Shown piece by piece: positions 28,816 through 37,707 of a stretch of 64,000 nt of DNA (its first letter is position 1; every line of letters starts with the position of its first letter). The stretch is from the NCBI RefSeq assembly GCF_011682065.1, contig NZ_VUYU01000005.1:264484-328483 (forward strand), read 5' to 3'. Source of the DNA: Massilia rubra (GTDB taxonomy: Bacteria > Pseudomonadota > Gammaproteobacteria > Burkholderiales > Burkholderiaceae_D). The translations under genes and the position numbers were made by a program. Below the pieces are notes generated by a model. It did no database searches, was not told the origin of the DNA, and saw nothing but the letters and a program-made list of their open reading frames with translations.

Positions 28816-29730
28816 TCAGGCCACAGTGGGATCAAGCACCGGCAGGGCGGCCAGGCGGCGCGCCAGGAAGTCGATGCAGGCGCGCAGGCGCGGCGCCATG
28901 TGGCGCGCGCTCGGCACCAGCAACTGCACCGGCAGCGGCGCCAGTTCGTAAGCCGGCAACAGGCGCACCAGGGCGCCGTCGGCCAATTGCTCGGCTACCT
29001 GGTACGACAGTGGGCGACCGATCCCGCGCCCGGCCAGCACCGCCAGCAGCATGGTATCGATTTCGTTGACGATCAGGCGCGGGGCCAGGCGCACCGCGAA
29101 TTCGCGTGCATCGGCGCGCGCGTCGTCGCGAAAGCGCCATTCCATGGTCGCGCGCTGTTCGGCAAAGATGATGTCGTGGGTGTCGAGCTCGCGCGGACTG
29201 GCCGGACTGCCGCGCCGCGCCAGATAGGCCGGGCTGGCCACCAGCACGCGCCGCACCTGGCCGACCTGGCGCGCCATCATGCCGGTGTCGGGCAGGGCGC
29301 CGATGCGTACGGCCAGGTCGAGCCCGTGTTCGATCATGTCCAGGTTGCGGTCGTTGAACACCAGCTCGACCTGCAAGGCCGGATGCAGGTCGAGGAAGTC
29401 GATCATGGCCGGGGCCACATGGCGCCGCCCGAACACGGTCGGCACGGTAATGCGCAGGCGTCCGCGCAGGGGCGCGTTATCGTCCTCGCGCACGGCGTCG
29501 TCGTAATCGGCCAGCACGCGGCGCGCCATCTCGCCCAGGCGCAGGCCCGCTTCGGTGGGCGCCAGGCGGCGCGTGGTGCGCTCGACCAGGCGTGCGCCGA
29601 CCCGCTCCTCCAGCGCCGCCAGCGCGCGCGTGACGGCCGGGGCCGAGCGGCGCAAGCGCCGTGCCGCGCCGCTCAGGCTGCCGGCGTCAAGGATCGCCAC
29701 GAATATCTGCAACTCATCGAACCGGTCCAT
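28816..29730 (-). CDS. LysR family transcriptional regulator
   Basis: 304 residues from ATG 29730 (MDRFDELQIF). Residues 1-65 are a LysR winged HTH (FVAILDAGSLSGAARRLRRSAPAVTRALAALEERVGARL) and the rest is the two-lobed effector domain (RITVPTVFGRRHVAPAMIDFL, DLAVRIGALPDTGMMAR). An earlier ATG at 29742 would add MEEY but lies inside a perfect 11-bp inverted repeat and is less likely. The gene is divergent from a GST/PPOX gene pair, which is its most probable target; the effector is unknown. Confidence 0.85.
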   Translation of the reverse strand: MDRFDELQIFVAILDAGSLSGAARRLRRSAPAVTRALAALEERVGARLVERTTRRLAPTEAGLRLGEMARRVLADYDDAVREDDNAPLRGRLRITVPTVFGRRHVAPAMIDFLDLHPALQVELVFNDRNLDMIEHGLDLAVRIGALPDTGMMARQVGQVRRVLVASPAYLARRGSPASPRELDTHDIIFAEQRATMEWRFRDDARADAREFAVRLAPRLIVNEIDTMLLAVLAGRGIGRPLSYQVAEQLADGALVRLLPAYELAPLPVQLLVPSARHMAPRLRACIDFLARRLAALPVLDPTVA

Positions 29731-29740
29731 GTATTCTTCC

Positions 29741-29769
29741 ATAAATTGAAATAATCATTTTCAATTTAT
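29741..29769. promoter_or_regulatory. Probable LysR operator (11-bp inverted repeat)
   Basis: ATAAATTGAAA and TTTCAATTTAT are perfect inverted arms with a 7-base spacer. It has the T-N11-A layout expected of LysR binding sites and lies between the regulator gene and the divergent GST gene. Confidence 0.55.
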
Positions 29770-29836
29770 CATGATTCTCATTGATGCGCGCAAGCGATAG
29801 CATGGCTTTCCTGATCCCCTATTGAATCGAGACGCC

Positions 29837-30460
29837 ATGCAAACCACTTCCCTGATCCTCCACGGCCTGCCGGTATCGGGCCATGTGCACCGTGTCGAAC
29901 TGCTGCTGCGCATGCTGGGTCTGCCGTTCACCTTCGTGCCGGCGCCGGCCGAGGTACGCGCCGGCGCCGCCTTCCGCGCCCTCAATCCGCTGGGGCAGAT
30001 TCCGGTGCTGCAGGATGGCGAGCTGGTCATCAGCGACAGCAATGCCATCCTGGTCTACCTGGCCAGGCGCTACGCCCCCGGCGGCGACTGGCTGCCCGAG
30101 GATGCGGCCGGTGCGGCTGGCGTGCAGCGCTGGCTGTCGATCGCGGCCGGCGAACTGGCCTTCGGCCCGGCCAAGGCGCGCGCCCACGCGCTGTGGAATG
30201 TGCCGGCCGACCTGGACCAGGCCGGCGCGCTGGCGCAGCGCCTGCTGGCCTTCATGGAGCAGCACCTGGGCACGCATCGTTTCCTGGCGGCCGCGCATCC
30301 CACCCTGGCTGACCTGGCCTGTTACAGCTACGTGGCGCACGCGCCGGAAGGCGGCATCGGGCTGGCCCCGTATCCGGACCTGCGCGCGTGGCTGGCGCGG
30401 ATCGAAGCCCTGCCGGGGTTTGTGGCGCTGCCCGCCTCGCCCTTGCCGGCGGCCGCATGA
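29837..30460 (+). CDS. Glutathione S-transferase family protein
   Basis: 207 residues. The thioredoxin-like N-domain (about 4-80) has SGHVHRVELLLRMLGLPF, the cis-Pro in GQIPVLQDGELVISDSNAIL and the Glu/Ser-type glutathione-binding SDSNAIL; the helical C-domain follows with THRFLAAAHPTLADLACYSYV. It should conjugate or bind glutathione. It overlaps the next gene by four bases (ATGA) and is divergent from the LysR gene, so it is probably LysR-controlled. Confidence 0.85.
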   Translation: MQTTSLILHGLPVSGHVHRVELLLRMLGLPFTFVPAPAEVRAGAAFRALNPLGQIPVLQDGELVISDSNAILVYLARRYAPGGDWLPEDAAGAAGVQRWLSIAAGELAFGPAKARAHALWNVPADLDQAGALAQRLLAFMEQHLGTHRFLAAAHPTLADLACYSYVAHAPEGGIGLAPYPDLRAWLARIEALPGFVALPASPLPAAA

Positions 30461-31287
30461 GCGCGCCGTACCACGAAGGCGAGTTGAAAGCGCAGGCGCT
30501 GGCCGGCGAAACCAGTCATGGCAACGGCATCCGCCCGTTCATGCTGGAGCAACATCGCGACTTCTTTGCGGCGCTGCCGTTCGTGCTGGCGGGGACGGTC
30601 GGGGCCGATGGCCAGCCGCGCGCACGGGTGTTCAGCGGTGCGCCCGGATTCATCGACAGTCCCGATCCCGGCACTGTGCGCATCGGCGTGGACGACAGCG
30701 CCCTGCGCGCCGGGCAGGCGATCGGGCTGCTGGGACTCGACTTCGGCACGCGCCGGCGCAACCGGGTCAATGGCGTGGTGCGCAGCGCGGGCGCGGGCGA
30801 ATTGCTGATCGATGTGCGAGAAAGTTTCGGCAACTGCCCGCAGCATATCGTGACGCGCGACGTGCGGGCCGTTGCGCCGGCGGTCGCGCGCGTGCGCGAG
30901 TTCGACGGCCTGGACGAGCGCGCCATGATCGCGCGCGCCGACACCTTCTTTATTGCGACCAGCGGCGGCGTGCACGGCGTCGACATCTCGCACCGTGGCG
31001 GAGCGGCCGGATTCGTGCGGATCGACGGCGACAGCCTGATCGTGCCCGACTATGGCGGCAACCGTTACTTCAACACCCTCGGCAACGTGCTGCTCGACGC
31101 GCGCGCGGCCCTGCTGTTCATCGACGACGCCAGCGGCGACGTGCTCGAACTCGAAGGCCGGGTGGAGATCATGTGGGAAGACGGCCCGGCGGTTCCCGGG
31201 CAGGGAGGGGGACGGCACTGGCGTTTCAAGGCCGCGCGCGGCCGCATCACGCACGGCGCGCTGGCGCTGCGCTGGACCCGGCGCTGA
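30457..31287 (+). CDS. Pyridoxamine 5'-phosphate oxidase-fold flavoprotein
   Basis: 276 residues. Repeats of the PPOX split-barrel fold are seen in PFVLAGTVGADGQPRARVFSG near residue 45 and in TFFIATSGGVHGVDISHRGG near 170, an arrangement typical of FMN- or F420-binding members rather than PdxH itself. It may use flavin and probably works with the overlapping GST. The ATG at 30457 overlaps the GST stop codon. No signal peptide. The GFR-like C-terminus is without recognised motifs. Confidence 0.75.
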   Translation: MSAPYHEGELKAQALAGETSHGNGIRPFMLEQHRDFFAALPFVLAGTVGADGQPRARVFSGAPGFIDSPDPGTVRIGVDDSALRAGQAIGLLGLDFGTRRRNRVNGVVRSAGAGELLIDVRESFGNCPQHIVTRDVRAVAPAVARVREFDGLDERAMIARADTFFIATSGGVHGVDISHRGGAAGFVRIDGDSLIVPDYGGNRYFNTLGNVLLDARAALLFIDDASGDVLELEGRVEIMWEDGPAVPGQGGGRHWRFKAARGRITHGALALRWTRR

Positions 31288-31295
31288 TCGCCCTC

Positions 31296-31586
31296 CAACC
31301 GGGGTCTGACCTCTGATTAGCAATTGATTGCCCAACAGCCCTAAACCCGACAACCAGGGTCAGAGCTTTAACTAGCAATTAGTTACTGAAGCAACTGAGG
31401 TGCCGGAAAAAGTGGCAGAACGCTGGGGCAATATCGGCAGGAACTGTGTTGAGTCGCCTGAACCGTCGTAAAAAGCAGACAAATCGCTCTGGGTAAACTT
31501 TTTTGTTGCTAGTTAAAGCTCTGACCCCGGTGGGGGGGCGTTGCTTGGTGGATATTAATTGCTAATCAGAGGTCAGACCCCGGTTG
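31296..31586. repeat. 291-bp nested element with 30-bp perfect terminal inverted repeats
   Basis: 31296-31325 and 31557-31586 are perfect inverted copies of each other over 30 bases (CAACCGGGGTCTGACCTCTG to the centre). An inner element (31351-31532) with its own near-perfect inverted ends (GGTCAGAGCTTTAACTAGCAA type) is nested inside and shares its middle with 28082-28265. There is no gene in these 363 bases (31288-31650) between the PPOX gene and the TonB receptor. Confidence 0.8.
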
Positions 31587-31650
31587 AATAGCGACGGGCG
31601 TCAGTTCATCCTTTCGGTGAGATGACGCCCGACGCTCTGGCCGCTTGCGG

Positions 31651-34617
31651 TCAGAACTTGTAACGCAGCCCGGCCAGTACTTCGCGTCCGGTGACGTTGT
31701 TGACCACCACGCTGTTGCGGGCGCGGCTGGCGAACTGGTCGTTCTCCTCGTTGGTCAGGTTCACGCCTTCCAGGGTCAGTTCGAGCTTCTCGTTGACCTT
31801 GTACGAGAACGACAGGTCGACGTTGAAGGTCTTGTTCTTGCCCTCGACATCGTTGTTGTTCTGGCCCGGCACGCGCGTGACGAAACCGGAACGCTGCGAG
31901 GTCGATACCCGTGCGCTGAGCTTGCCGTCATCGTAGTACAGGGTGGCGTTCCACGATGTCGGCGACAGATTCAAGAGGTCGTCGGTCACGGTCTGGTTGC
32001 TGGACGGCGAGACCACGTACTCCATCTTCGACTTGACGTAGGTGTAGTTCAACAAGCTGCCGAAGTTGCGGCCCCAGCCCGGCAGGAAGGTGAACGGTTG
32101 CTGGTAGTTCAGTTCCAGCCCGCGCAGCTTGCCGCCTTCGGTGTTGATCGGGGCGGTGAACTGGAAGATTTCGTCGCCCGTGAAGTTGGTCGGCAGCAGC
32201 GCCAGCGGCAGGCCGGTATCCTTGAATTTCACATCGTTGCGGATGCTCTGGATATATGTGGCGATGTTTTTCTGGAACAGGCCGACGCCGATAAACGCGT
32301 TCTTGTCGAAGTACCATTCGAAGCTGGTGTCGAAGGCCTTGGCGCGGAACGGTTTGAGCATCGGGTTGCCGCTGGTGATCGACAGGGTGCCGGTGGTGGC
32401 CACGCTGCCGCCCGGGGTCAGGTTGGCCAGCTGCGGCCGCGACATCACCTTGGCGGCGGCCGCGCGCACGATGAAGTTCTTGGTGATGTTGGCGGCGATG
32501 TTGAACGATGGCAGCACGTCGTGGTAGTCATTGTCGACCGTGACCGCGGTGCCGTTGCCGACGGCCTGGTAGCCGGTCGAACTCTGCTGCGTCTCGACAT
32601 AGCGTACGCCCAGGTTGCCGCGCAGCGGAATGCCGCCCAGCTCGCTCGTGAACTCGCCCATCAGGAACAGGCCGTTGTCTTCTTCGCTGACCGAGCGGTT
32701 GTTGCCGCGCGCATTGGCGTTGGTGGTCGACGACAGGGTGAAGTCGCCGGGGCCGCCGGCCGGGCCGCTCTTGATGCAATTGCAGTAGATGTCGTAGGCC
32801 TGGGCGATGGCGTTCATGTTGGGCAAAACCCAGCCGCTTGGGGTGCCGGCCGGCATGCCGAGACCGTTGCCGAAGCCCGTGATCTGGGTGCTCAGGCTGG
32901 CCGCCGGGACGCCCGCCGCCGGGGCGAAGATGGTGTCGCCCTGGTTCACGCGGCGGAATTCGTAGGAATCGAAGGCGAACTTTTTATAGTCGGCGCCGGC
33001 TTTCAGGGTGAATTTGTCGGGCACCACGTCCCAGGCGAAGTCGACGTGGCCGACATCGTTGCGGTTGTTGGCGCCTTGCGGACGCATGCGGATTTCGCTC
33101 GGGCTGGTGTTGACGATGCTCGATGGCTGGGCGCCGCTGGCGACCTGCGGCACGCCGACGATGCCGAGCGCGCCGCCCGGCTGGTTCACATTGAACGGGT
33201 AGCTGATCGCCGGCAGGCGGTCGTTGCCGCGAAAATCGATGCTGTAGCCGTTGACGTTGAGGGCGTCGAGCGTGGTGGTGGTCTGGATCGGGTTGCGGAA
33301 CTTGGAGGTGGCGCGGCCGACCCGGGCATTGAGGCGCATGCGCTCGTTCAGTTCGTGCTCGAACGTCAGGGTCGGCTGGGTGAAGGTGGTGTTCAGTTCG
33401 TCGTAGCGCGATTCGGCGCGGATGTCGACGCCGTTGTAGGTGCCGTACAGCAGGGCGCCGTTCGGTGCGTAGGCGGTGTCGACGACGCTGGTCTGCGGCT
33501 TGCCGCCCTGGGTCGCGCCGCGGCTGAACGAGGTCGCCTGCAAGAAGTCTTCCTGGCGCGTGGCGTCGAGCTTGGAGTAGAGCATGTCGAGCGTCAGGCG
33601 GGTGCCGGCGGCCGGACGCCATTGGACCGAGGCGGTCAGGCCGAGGCGGTCCTGGTCGTGGGTCAGGCGGCCGTAGCGCGGAATGCGCGGGGCGAAGTTG
33701 TTGGCGCTGCTGGCAGCGTTGTAGGCGGCCACGGCGCCGGGGCTGTTCGGCAGGCGCGCCACGCCCTGGGCGGCCGGGCCGCAGGTGGTGGCGCTGGAGT
33801 TGGCCGGGTTGGCGGCGAGCCCCATCGGCGCGCACCAGCCGCCCGAGGAGGGGCCGTTATCCCAGCGCACGGTACTGAAGCCTTCTTCGACCACCTGGCG
33901 CTTGGAGTAGGCGCCCGAGACCAGCACGCCGAGCTTGCGGTCGGCGAAGGTGTTCGAGACCAAAAAGGCGACGCGCGGGTCGGTCTTTTCGGACAGGTCG
34001 TTGTAGCGGCCCTTGAGCATGACGGTGGCGTTGAAGCCTTTCAGGTCGAACGGGCGCATGGTTTGCAGGTCGACCGTGGCGCCGAGCGAGCCTTCGTCGA
34101 CGTCGGCCGAGGAGCTTTTGCGCACCGTGAGGGAACTGAACAGTTCGGCGGCGAAGACGTTAAAGTCGAAGCCGCGCGAGCGGTTGGCGCCGCCGGAACT
34201 GTCGGTGCCGCCGGTGGTGGCCAGGCCTTCGACGCCGTTGATGCGCACGCGGGTGAAATCCTGGCCCAGGCCGCGCACGGTGATGTTGCGCCCTTCGCCG
34301 GCGTCGCGGTCGATGACCACGCCGGGGACGCGTTGCAGGGACTCGGCCAGGTTGGTGTCCGGGAACTTGCCCATGTCTTCGGACTTGATGACGTCGACGA
34401 TGCCGAAGTCTTCCCTTTTCTTGTTGAGGGCGCTCTCCAGGGAAGCGCGCAAGCCGGTGACGACGACGGTTTGGGCTTGCTGGTCGGCTGCGGGCGAGCT
34501 CGGTTGCGCGCTGGTCTGGGCGTAAGCCCCGCTGATGGCCAGGGCTGTGACGGATGTGCTGCCCACGAGGCGCACGGCGAATTTGCCGAGCGCGCGGGTC
34601 TGGTCGGTGATGCGCAT
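31651..34617 (-). CDS. TonB-dependent receptor of the pectin island
   Basis: 988 residues. Signal peptide (about 1-31, ending AISGAYA), TonB-box-like region (TVVVTGLRASLESALNKKR), plug domain (about 60-190 with GVVIDRDAGEGRNITVRGLGQDFTRVRINGV) and a long beta-barrel ending YKF, as the family requires for assembly. The TVVVTGLRASL start groups it with carbohydrate-uptake receptors. It has a GntR-type promoter 220 bases upstream and a long leader containing a palindromic element. Likely substrate: pectin or rhamnogalacturonan oligomers, from neighbours. The ATG at 34617 is chosen from the signal peptide. Confidence 0.85.
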   Translation of the reverse strand: MRITDQTRALGKFAVRLVGSTSVTALAISGAYAQTSAQPSSPAADQQAQTVVVTGLRASLESALNKKREDFGIVDVIKSEDMGKFPDTNLAESLQRVPGVVIDRDAGEGRNITVRGLGQDFTRVRINGVEGLATTGGTDSSGGANRSRGFDFNVFAAELFSSLTVRKSSSADVDEGSLGATVDLQTMRPFDLKGFNATVMLKGRYNDLSEKTDPRVAFLVSNTFADRKLGVLVSGAYSKRQVVEEGFSTVRWDNGPSSGGWCAPMGLAANPANSSATTCGPAAQGVARLPNSPGAVAAYNAASSANNFAPRIPRYGRLTHDQDRLGLTASVQWRPAAGTRLTLDMLYSKLDATRQEDFLQATSFSRGATQGGKPQTSVVDTAYAPNGALLYGTYNGVDIRAESRYDELNTTFTQPTLTFEHELNERMRLNARVGRATSKFRNPIQTTTTLDALNVNGYSIDFRGNDRLPAISYPFNVNQPGGALGIVGVPQVASGAQPSSIVNTSPSEIRMRPQGANNRNDVGHVDFAWDVVPDKFTLKAGADYKKFAFDSYEFRRVNQGDTIFAPAAGVPAASLSTQITGFGNGLGMPAGTPSGWVLPNMNAIAQAYDIYCNCIKSGPAGGPGDFTLSSTTNANARGNNRSVSEEDNGLFLMGEFTSELGGIPLRGNLGVRYVETQQSSTGYQAVGNGTAVTVDNDYHDVLPSFNIAANITKNFIVRAAAAKVMSRPQLANLTPGGSVATTGTLSITSGNPMLKPFRAKAFDTSFEWYFDKNAFIGVGLFQKNIATYIQSIRNDVKFKDTGLPLALLPTNFTGDEIFQFTAPINTEGGKLRGLELNYQQPFTFLPGWGRNFGSLLNYTYVKSKMEYVVSPSSNQTVTDDLLNLSPTSWNATLYYDDGKLSARVSTSQRSGFVTRVPGQNNNDVEGKNKTFNVDLSFSYKVNEKLELTLEGVNLTNEENDQFASRARNSVVVNNVTGREVLAGLRYKF

Positions 34618-34714
34618 GCTGCTGTCTCCTATCGTTATTAGAATACAGCCGGATGCCGCGCGGTCTTGCTGCCGCTGATCCAACAACCGGCCGGGTTACC
34701 GCGCGCCGATTTCA

Positions 34715-34797
34715 CCGTCATTCCCGCGCAGGCTGGAATCCAAGTTTTCGCTTGCCAAGCGAAGGGCCTTGGATTCCCGCCTGCGCGGGAATGACGG
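34715..34797. repeat. 83-bp palindromic repeat in the receptor leader
   Basis: It begins CCGTCATTCCCGCGCAGG and ends GCGGGAATGACGG with an inner TTCGCTT/AAGCGAA stem. It matches copies at 19654-19736 and 37797-37879 in length and arms. It lies in the predicted 5' leader of the TonB receptor mRNA. Confidence 0.8.
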
Positions 34798-34840
34798 ATT
34801 CCCCCGTGGCGCCTGGCTTGTTGCTGCCAGTTTATTAAGC

Positions 34841-34912
34841 GGTTGACCAATTCTAGGCCGGTTTACATCTTTGCACAATTGGTCAGGCCACAATCTTTTT
34901 ATGGTCAGGCCG
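34841..34912 (-). promoter_or_regulatory. GntR-type promoter/operator A, before the TonB receptor
   Basis: On the minus strand TTGTGC (34878-34873) and TAGAAT (34855-34850) are 17 bases apart. Operator-like sequences lie around it: GGTTGACCAATT at 34841, ATTGGTCAGGCCA at 34878 and TGGTCAGGCCG at 34902. The start codon is 217 bases away, so a long leader is expected. Confidence 0.6.
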
Positions 34913-34923
34913 CTTTGTGGTTT

Positions 34924-36144
34924 TTATGGCGTGGTGGCCACGCTCACGGTCACCGGATTCGCGTCGCGCGCAGCCGCCGCGACGAGGTAGCGTTCCCAGT
35001 CCTGGCCGCTGAGGATGTCGCCCGAGCGGCTCCACGCCGCCCCCGCGTAGTAGCGCAGCGGCGTGCCGCTGGCCGCCGGCGCCAGCACCAGGTGGTTCAG
35101 CGCATCCGCGCCAAAGCCGGTCGCCGACGGCAGGATGACCGCCGTGCCCATGGCGCCGTTGCTGGCCTGTTCGACCCATTGCATCAGGATGCCGGGCGCC
35201 TTGTTGCCGATTTTGATGTCGGGCACCTGCCCCTTGTCGGTGGGGGTCTTGTTCAAGCCCACGCCGACTTCGATGCCCGCCTTGCCGGCGAAGGTGAAGG
35301 TGCTGTCGATGCGGTCCAGGTAGTGGCCGGCGTCGACCGTGAAGCGCTTGACCTCGGACACCGGCGTGCCGCCAGCATCCCAGCTGTCGTAGCTGAGCTC
35401 GAAGATGGCGCGCACCGGGCCGTTGGCCAGCACTTTCCAGCCCGTGAAGTTGTTGCCGGTGTAGAGAAGCTTGCCATCCCACACCCCGGTGCCGCCGGCG
35501 CCGCGCGTCTTGCCGACGTTGTACATGTCCATGCCTTCGCCTTCATCCTTGTGATAATGGTCGTGGCCCTTGTTGTACCAGCGATCGACGATCGGATACG
35601 GCACCCGCTTGAACCAGATATCGAGTCCGCTGGTCACCAGCACTTCCTTGGCGCCGCCCGCCGGGACCGGCGCGCCCAGGGCCGGGCCGTAGGTGCGGTG
35701 CGCGAGCTTGTCGTTTTCCCAGGCGAAGTCGTCGAGCCGCTCCGGCACGAAGCGCGCAAACGCTTTTACCGGGAACGGCGGCGCCACGGTGTCGATTTTC
35801 TCGACCGTGAAGATGGCGCGTTTTTCGCCGGCCGCAAAATTGTGCTGGAAAATCAGCTCGCCGTAGGCGATGCCGACGTTCTTCGGGTCCTTGGCCAGCG
35901 GCGCGATATTCGTTACCTGGTAGGGCAGCACGCGGCCGGCGGCATCCTTGACGGCGATGCGCTGGATCAGCGCGCCGGGCAGGGCGCGGTTGATCTCGCT
36001 CCACGGCAGCACGATGGTTTCCGACGGCCGCGCGATGTCGAGCCCATGGCTGACCGTGATGGTGGCGGCCGGGCCGGCCTGCGCCAGCGGGCAAGCTCCC
36101 GCGGCGGCCAGGGCGAGGAAGGAAAAGGCGAGTGATCTGGTCAT
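34924..36144 (-). CDS. DUF4861 secreted protein, probable pectin-island enzyme or binding protein
   Basis: 406 residues. Signal peptide (1-23, AGACPLAQA), then a beta-sandwich rich protein with DRWYNKGHDHYHKDEGEGMDMYNVGKTRGAGGTGVW in the middle; its His/Asp/Glu cluster could bind metal or sugar. DUF4861 genes are nearly always found in pectin and rhamnogalacturonan loci, but the activity is not established. It begins 7 bases after the GH105 stop, so the two are one operon from promoter B. Confidence 0.75.
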   Translation of the reverse strand: MTRSLAFSFLALAAAGACPLAQAGPAATITVSHGLDIARPSETIVLPWSEINRALPGALIQRIAVKDAAGRVLPYQVTNIAPLAKDPKNVGIAYGELIFQHNFAAGEKRAIFTVEKIDTVAPPFPVKAFARFVPERLDDFAWENDKLAHRTYGPALGAPVPAGGAKEVLVTSGLDIWFKRVPYPIVDRWYNKGHDHYHKDEGEGMDMYNVGKTRGAGGTGVWDGKLLYTGNNFTGWKVLANGPVRAIFELSYDSWDAGGTPVSEVKRFTVDAGHYLDRIDSTFTFAGKAGIEVGVGLNKTPTDKGQVPDIKIGNKAPGILMQWVEQASNGAMGTAVILPSATGFGADALNHLVLAPAASGTPLRYYAGAAWSRSGDILSGQDWERYLVAAAARDANPVTVSVATTP

Positions 36145-36151
36145 GGCGTTC

Positions 36152-37558
36152 TCAATGATGTTCGCGGTAGTTGGTCTGGCCGGCGCCCTTGGGCATGTAG
36201 TGATAGGTGCGCACCTTGTGCTGGACTTCGATGTTGGGGTTGTTGATCAGCTTGATCATCTCGGCGCCGGCCAGCAGGGTCGGGCCGTAGCCGTGCAGCG
36301 CGAACGGGCTGGTCGGGCGGTTGTAGTAATACACCTGGTCGCTGGCAAACGTGGTGCCGACGCAGGTGCCCTCGACCTGGCCCTTGTCGTTGATGCGGGT
36401 CGACAAACCGGCCCAGCCGGCCTGGGCGATGGAGCCGTAGGTCGTCGGGCTGATCCAGCCTTGGTTGATGGCGTGCGCAAACACGTAGACGAACATCGCG
36501 CTGGCCGAGGTTTCGAGATAGGAATCGTTACGGTCGAGCATCTGGTGCCACAGGCCGCTGCCGGACTGGCGCTCGCCGATGCTCGTCAATGTGGTGCGCA
36601 ACTGCGCCAGCACCTGCGGATAGCCGGGATGGTCCTTCGGCAGCACGTCGAGCAGGTCGGACATGCTCATCACCGCCCAGCCGTTGGCGCGCGCCCAGTA
36701 AAAGTTCGGGGCGTCGGGGTTGTTGGCGTTCCAGCCGTGGGTGTACAGCCTGGCCTGCTTGTTGAACAGGTAGCCCGACATCTGCAGCACGTTCTTGACG
36801 GCATCGTCAAAATGGGCGCGCTTGCCGGTCATGCGGCCCAGTTCGGCCAGGGCGGGCACCGACATGTACAGGTCGTCGGCCCACAGCGACACCGCCTGCG
36901 GGCGCTCGCGCGCCATGGTGCCGTCCGGCAGGCGGAACTGCTTGTTGACCACCCAGTCGCCGCAGGTGGCGATGACGTGCGACAGGTCCGGGCCGATTTT
37001 CAGGGCGCGCGCGCGCATCATGGCGGCGCACATGGAGCCGGCGTCGTCGAGCGCGCGCGGGTCGAGGAAGCGCGAAAAGCTGTTGGCGCGTTCGAGCTTG
37101 AATTGCTTTTCCTGGGCCTGGAAGTAGGGCAGTTTGTCGGCGAAGAAATTGAAATGGCGGGCGGTCAGGTCGGTGAAGCGCTTGTCGCCGGTCACTTCCT
37201 GGGCCTTGATCATGCCGGCATGCACCACGCCCATTTCGTAGACCATGATGCCCATGTCGGCATGGCTCGCTTCGGTGATGGCGTTGGCGTTCGGTTTGCT
37301 GAAGTCGGTAATCGGCGCGCCGGTCTTTTTGTCGACCACGCGGGTGGGGGTGGCCGTTTCCATGAAGCCGCGGATGCGGTGCAGGGCGGCGGTGATTTCG
37401 GCCACGACGGGCTTCTTGTATGGGACCGGATAGCTGCCTTCGCCCGGGTCGTTCAGGTTCTTGTTGTCCGGATTGCGGAATGGGCCGTCGGCGTACGCCG
37501 GGCTGCCCATGCAGGCCACCGTGGCGATGGCGGCAAACAGTTTAAGTGCTGTATTCAC
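36152..37558 (-). CDS. GH88/GH105 family unsaturated glycuronyl hydrolase
   Basis: 468 residues. Starts at GTG 37558 with AGGGGAC before it. Signal peptide (about 1-23, ACMGSPAYA). The (alpha/alpha)6 domain carries DDAGSMCAAMM and SLWADDLYMSVPALAELGRMTG, the typical active-site segments with catalytic Asp pairs of unsaturated rhamnogalacturonyl hydrolases (YteR-like), plus FYWARANGWAVMS and SGLWHQMLDR. It removes the 4,5-unsaturated uronic acid left by polysaccharide lyases. It shares an operon with DUF4861 and is led by promoter B. Confidence 0.9.
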   Translation of the reverse strand: MNTALKLFAAIATVACMGSPAYADGPFRNPDNKNLNDPGEGSYPVPYKKPVVAEITAALHRIRGFMETATPTRVVDKKTGAPITDFSKPNANAITEASHADMGIMVYEMGVVHAGMIKAQEVTGDKRFTDLTARHFNFFADKLPYFQAQEKQFKLERANSFSRFLDPRALDDAGSMCAAMMRARALKIGPDLSHVIATCGDWVVNKQFRLPDGTMARERPQAVSLWADDLYMSVPALAELGRMTGKRAHFDDAVKNVLQMSGYLFNKQARLYTHGWNANNPDAPNFYWARANGWAVMSMSDLLDVLPKDHPGYPQVLAQLRTTLTSIGERQSGSGLWHQMLDRNDSYLETSASAMFVYVFAHAINQGWISPTTYGSIAQAGWAGLSTRINDKGQVEGTCVGTTFASDQVYYYNRPTSPFALHGYGPTLLAGAEMIKLINNPNIEVQHKVRTYHYMPKGAGQTNYREHH

Positions 37559-37596
37559 ATTGTCCCCTGTTATTGGTGATGATTTTTTAAGCGCTA

Positions 37597-37637
37597 TTTG
37601 GTCAGGCCATTCTAGTTTGGTCAGGCCAAATGTGCAA
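37597..37637 (-). promoter_or_regulatory. GntR-type promoter/operator B, before GH105
   Basis: On the minus strand TTGCAC (37637-37632) and TAGAAT (37614-37609) are 17 bases apart. Two operator copies are seen: TTTGGTCAGGCCAAA at 37616-37630 inside the spacer and TTTGGTCAGGCCA at 37597-37609 over the start of transcription. It may also serve the divergent hydrolase gene. Confidence 0.7.
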
Positions 37638-37707
37638 GGCGGACTAGCCACTTGTGTCAGCCCATGGCATACTTTATCGACACGTGGATGAACTGGGAAG
37701 GTCGGCG

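Noticed and set aside
31645-34641. Long plus-strand ORF opposite the TonB receptor
   Set aside because: Same shadow effect; the minus strand has signal peptide, plug and barrel.
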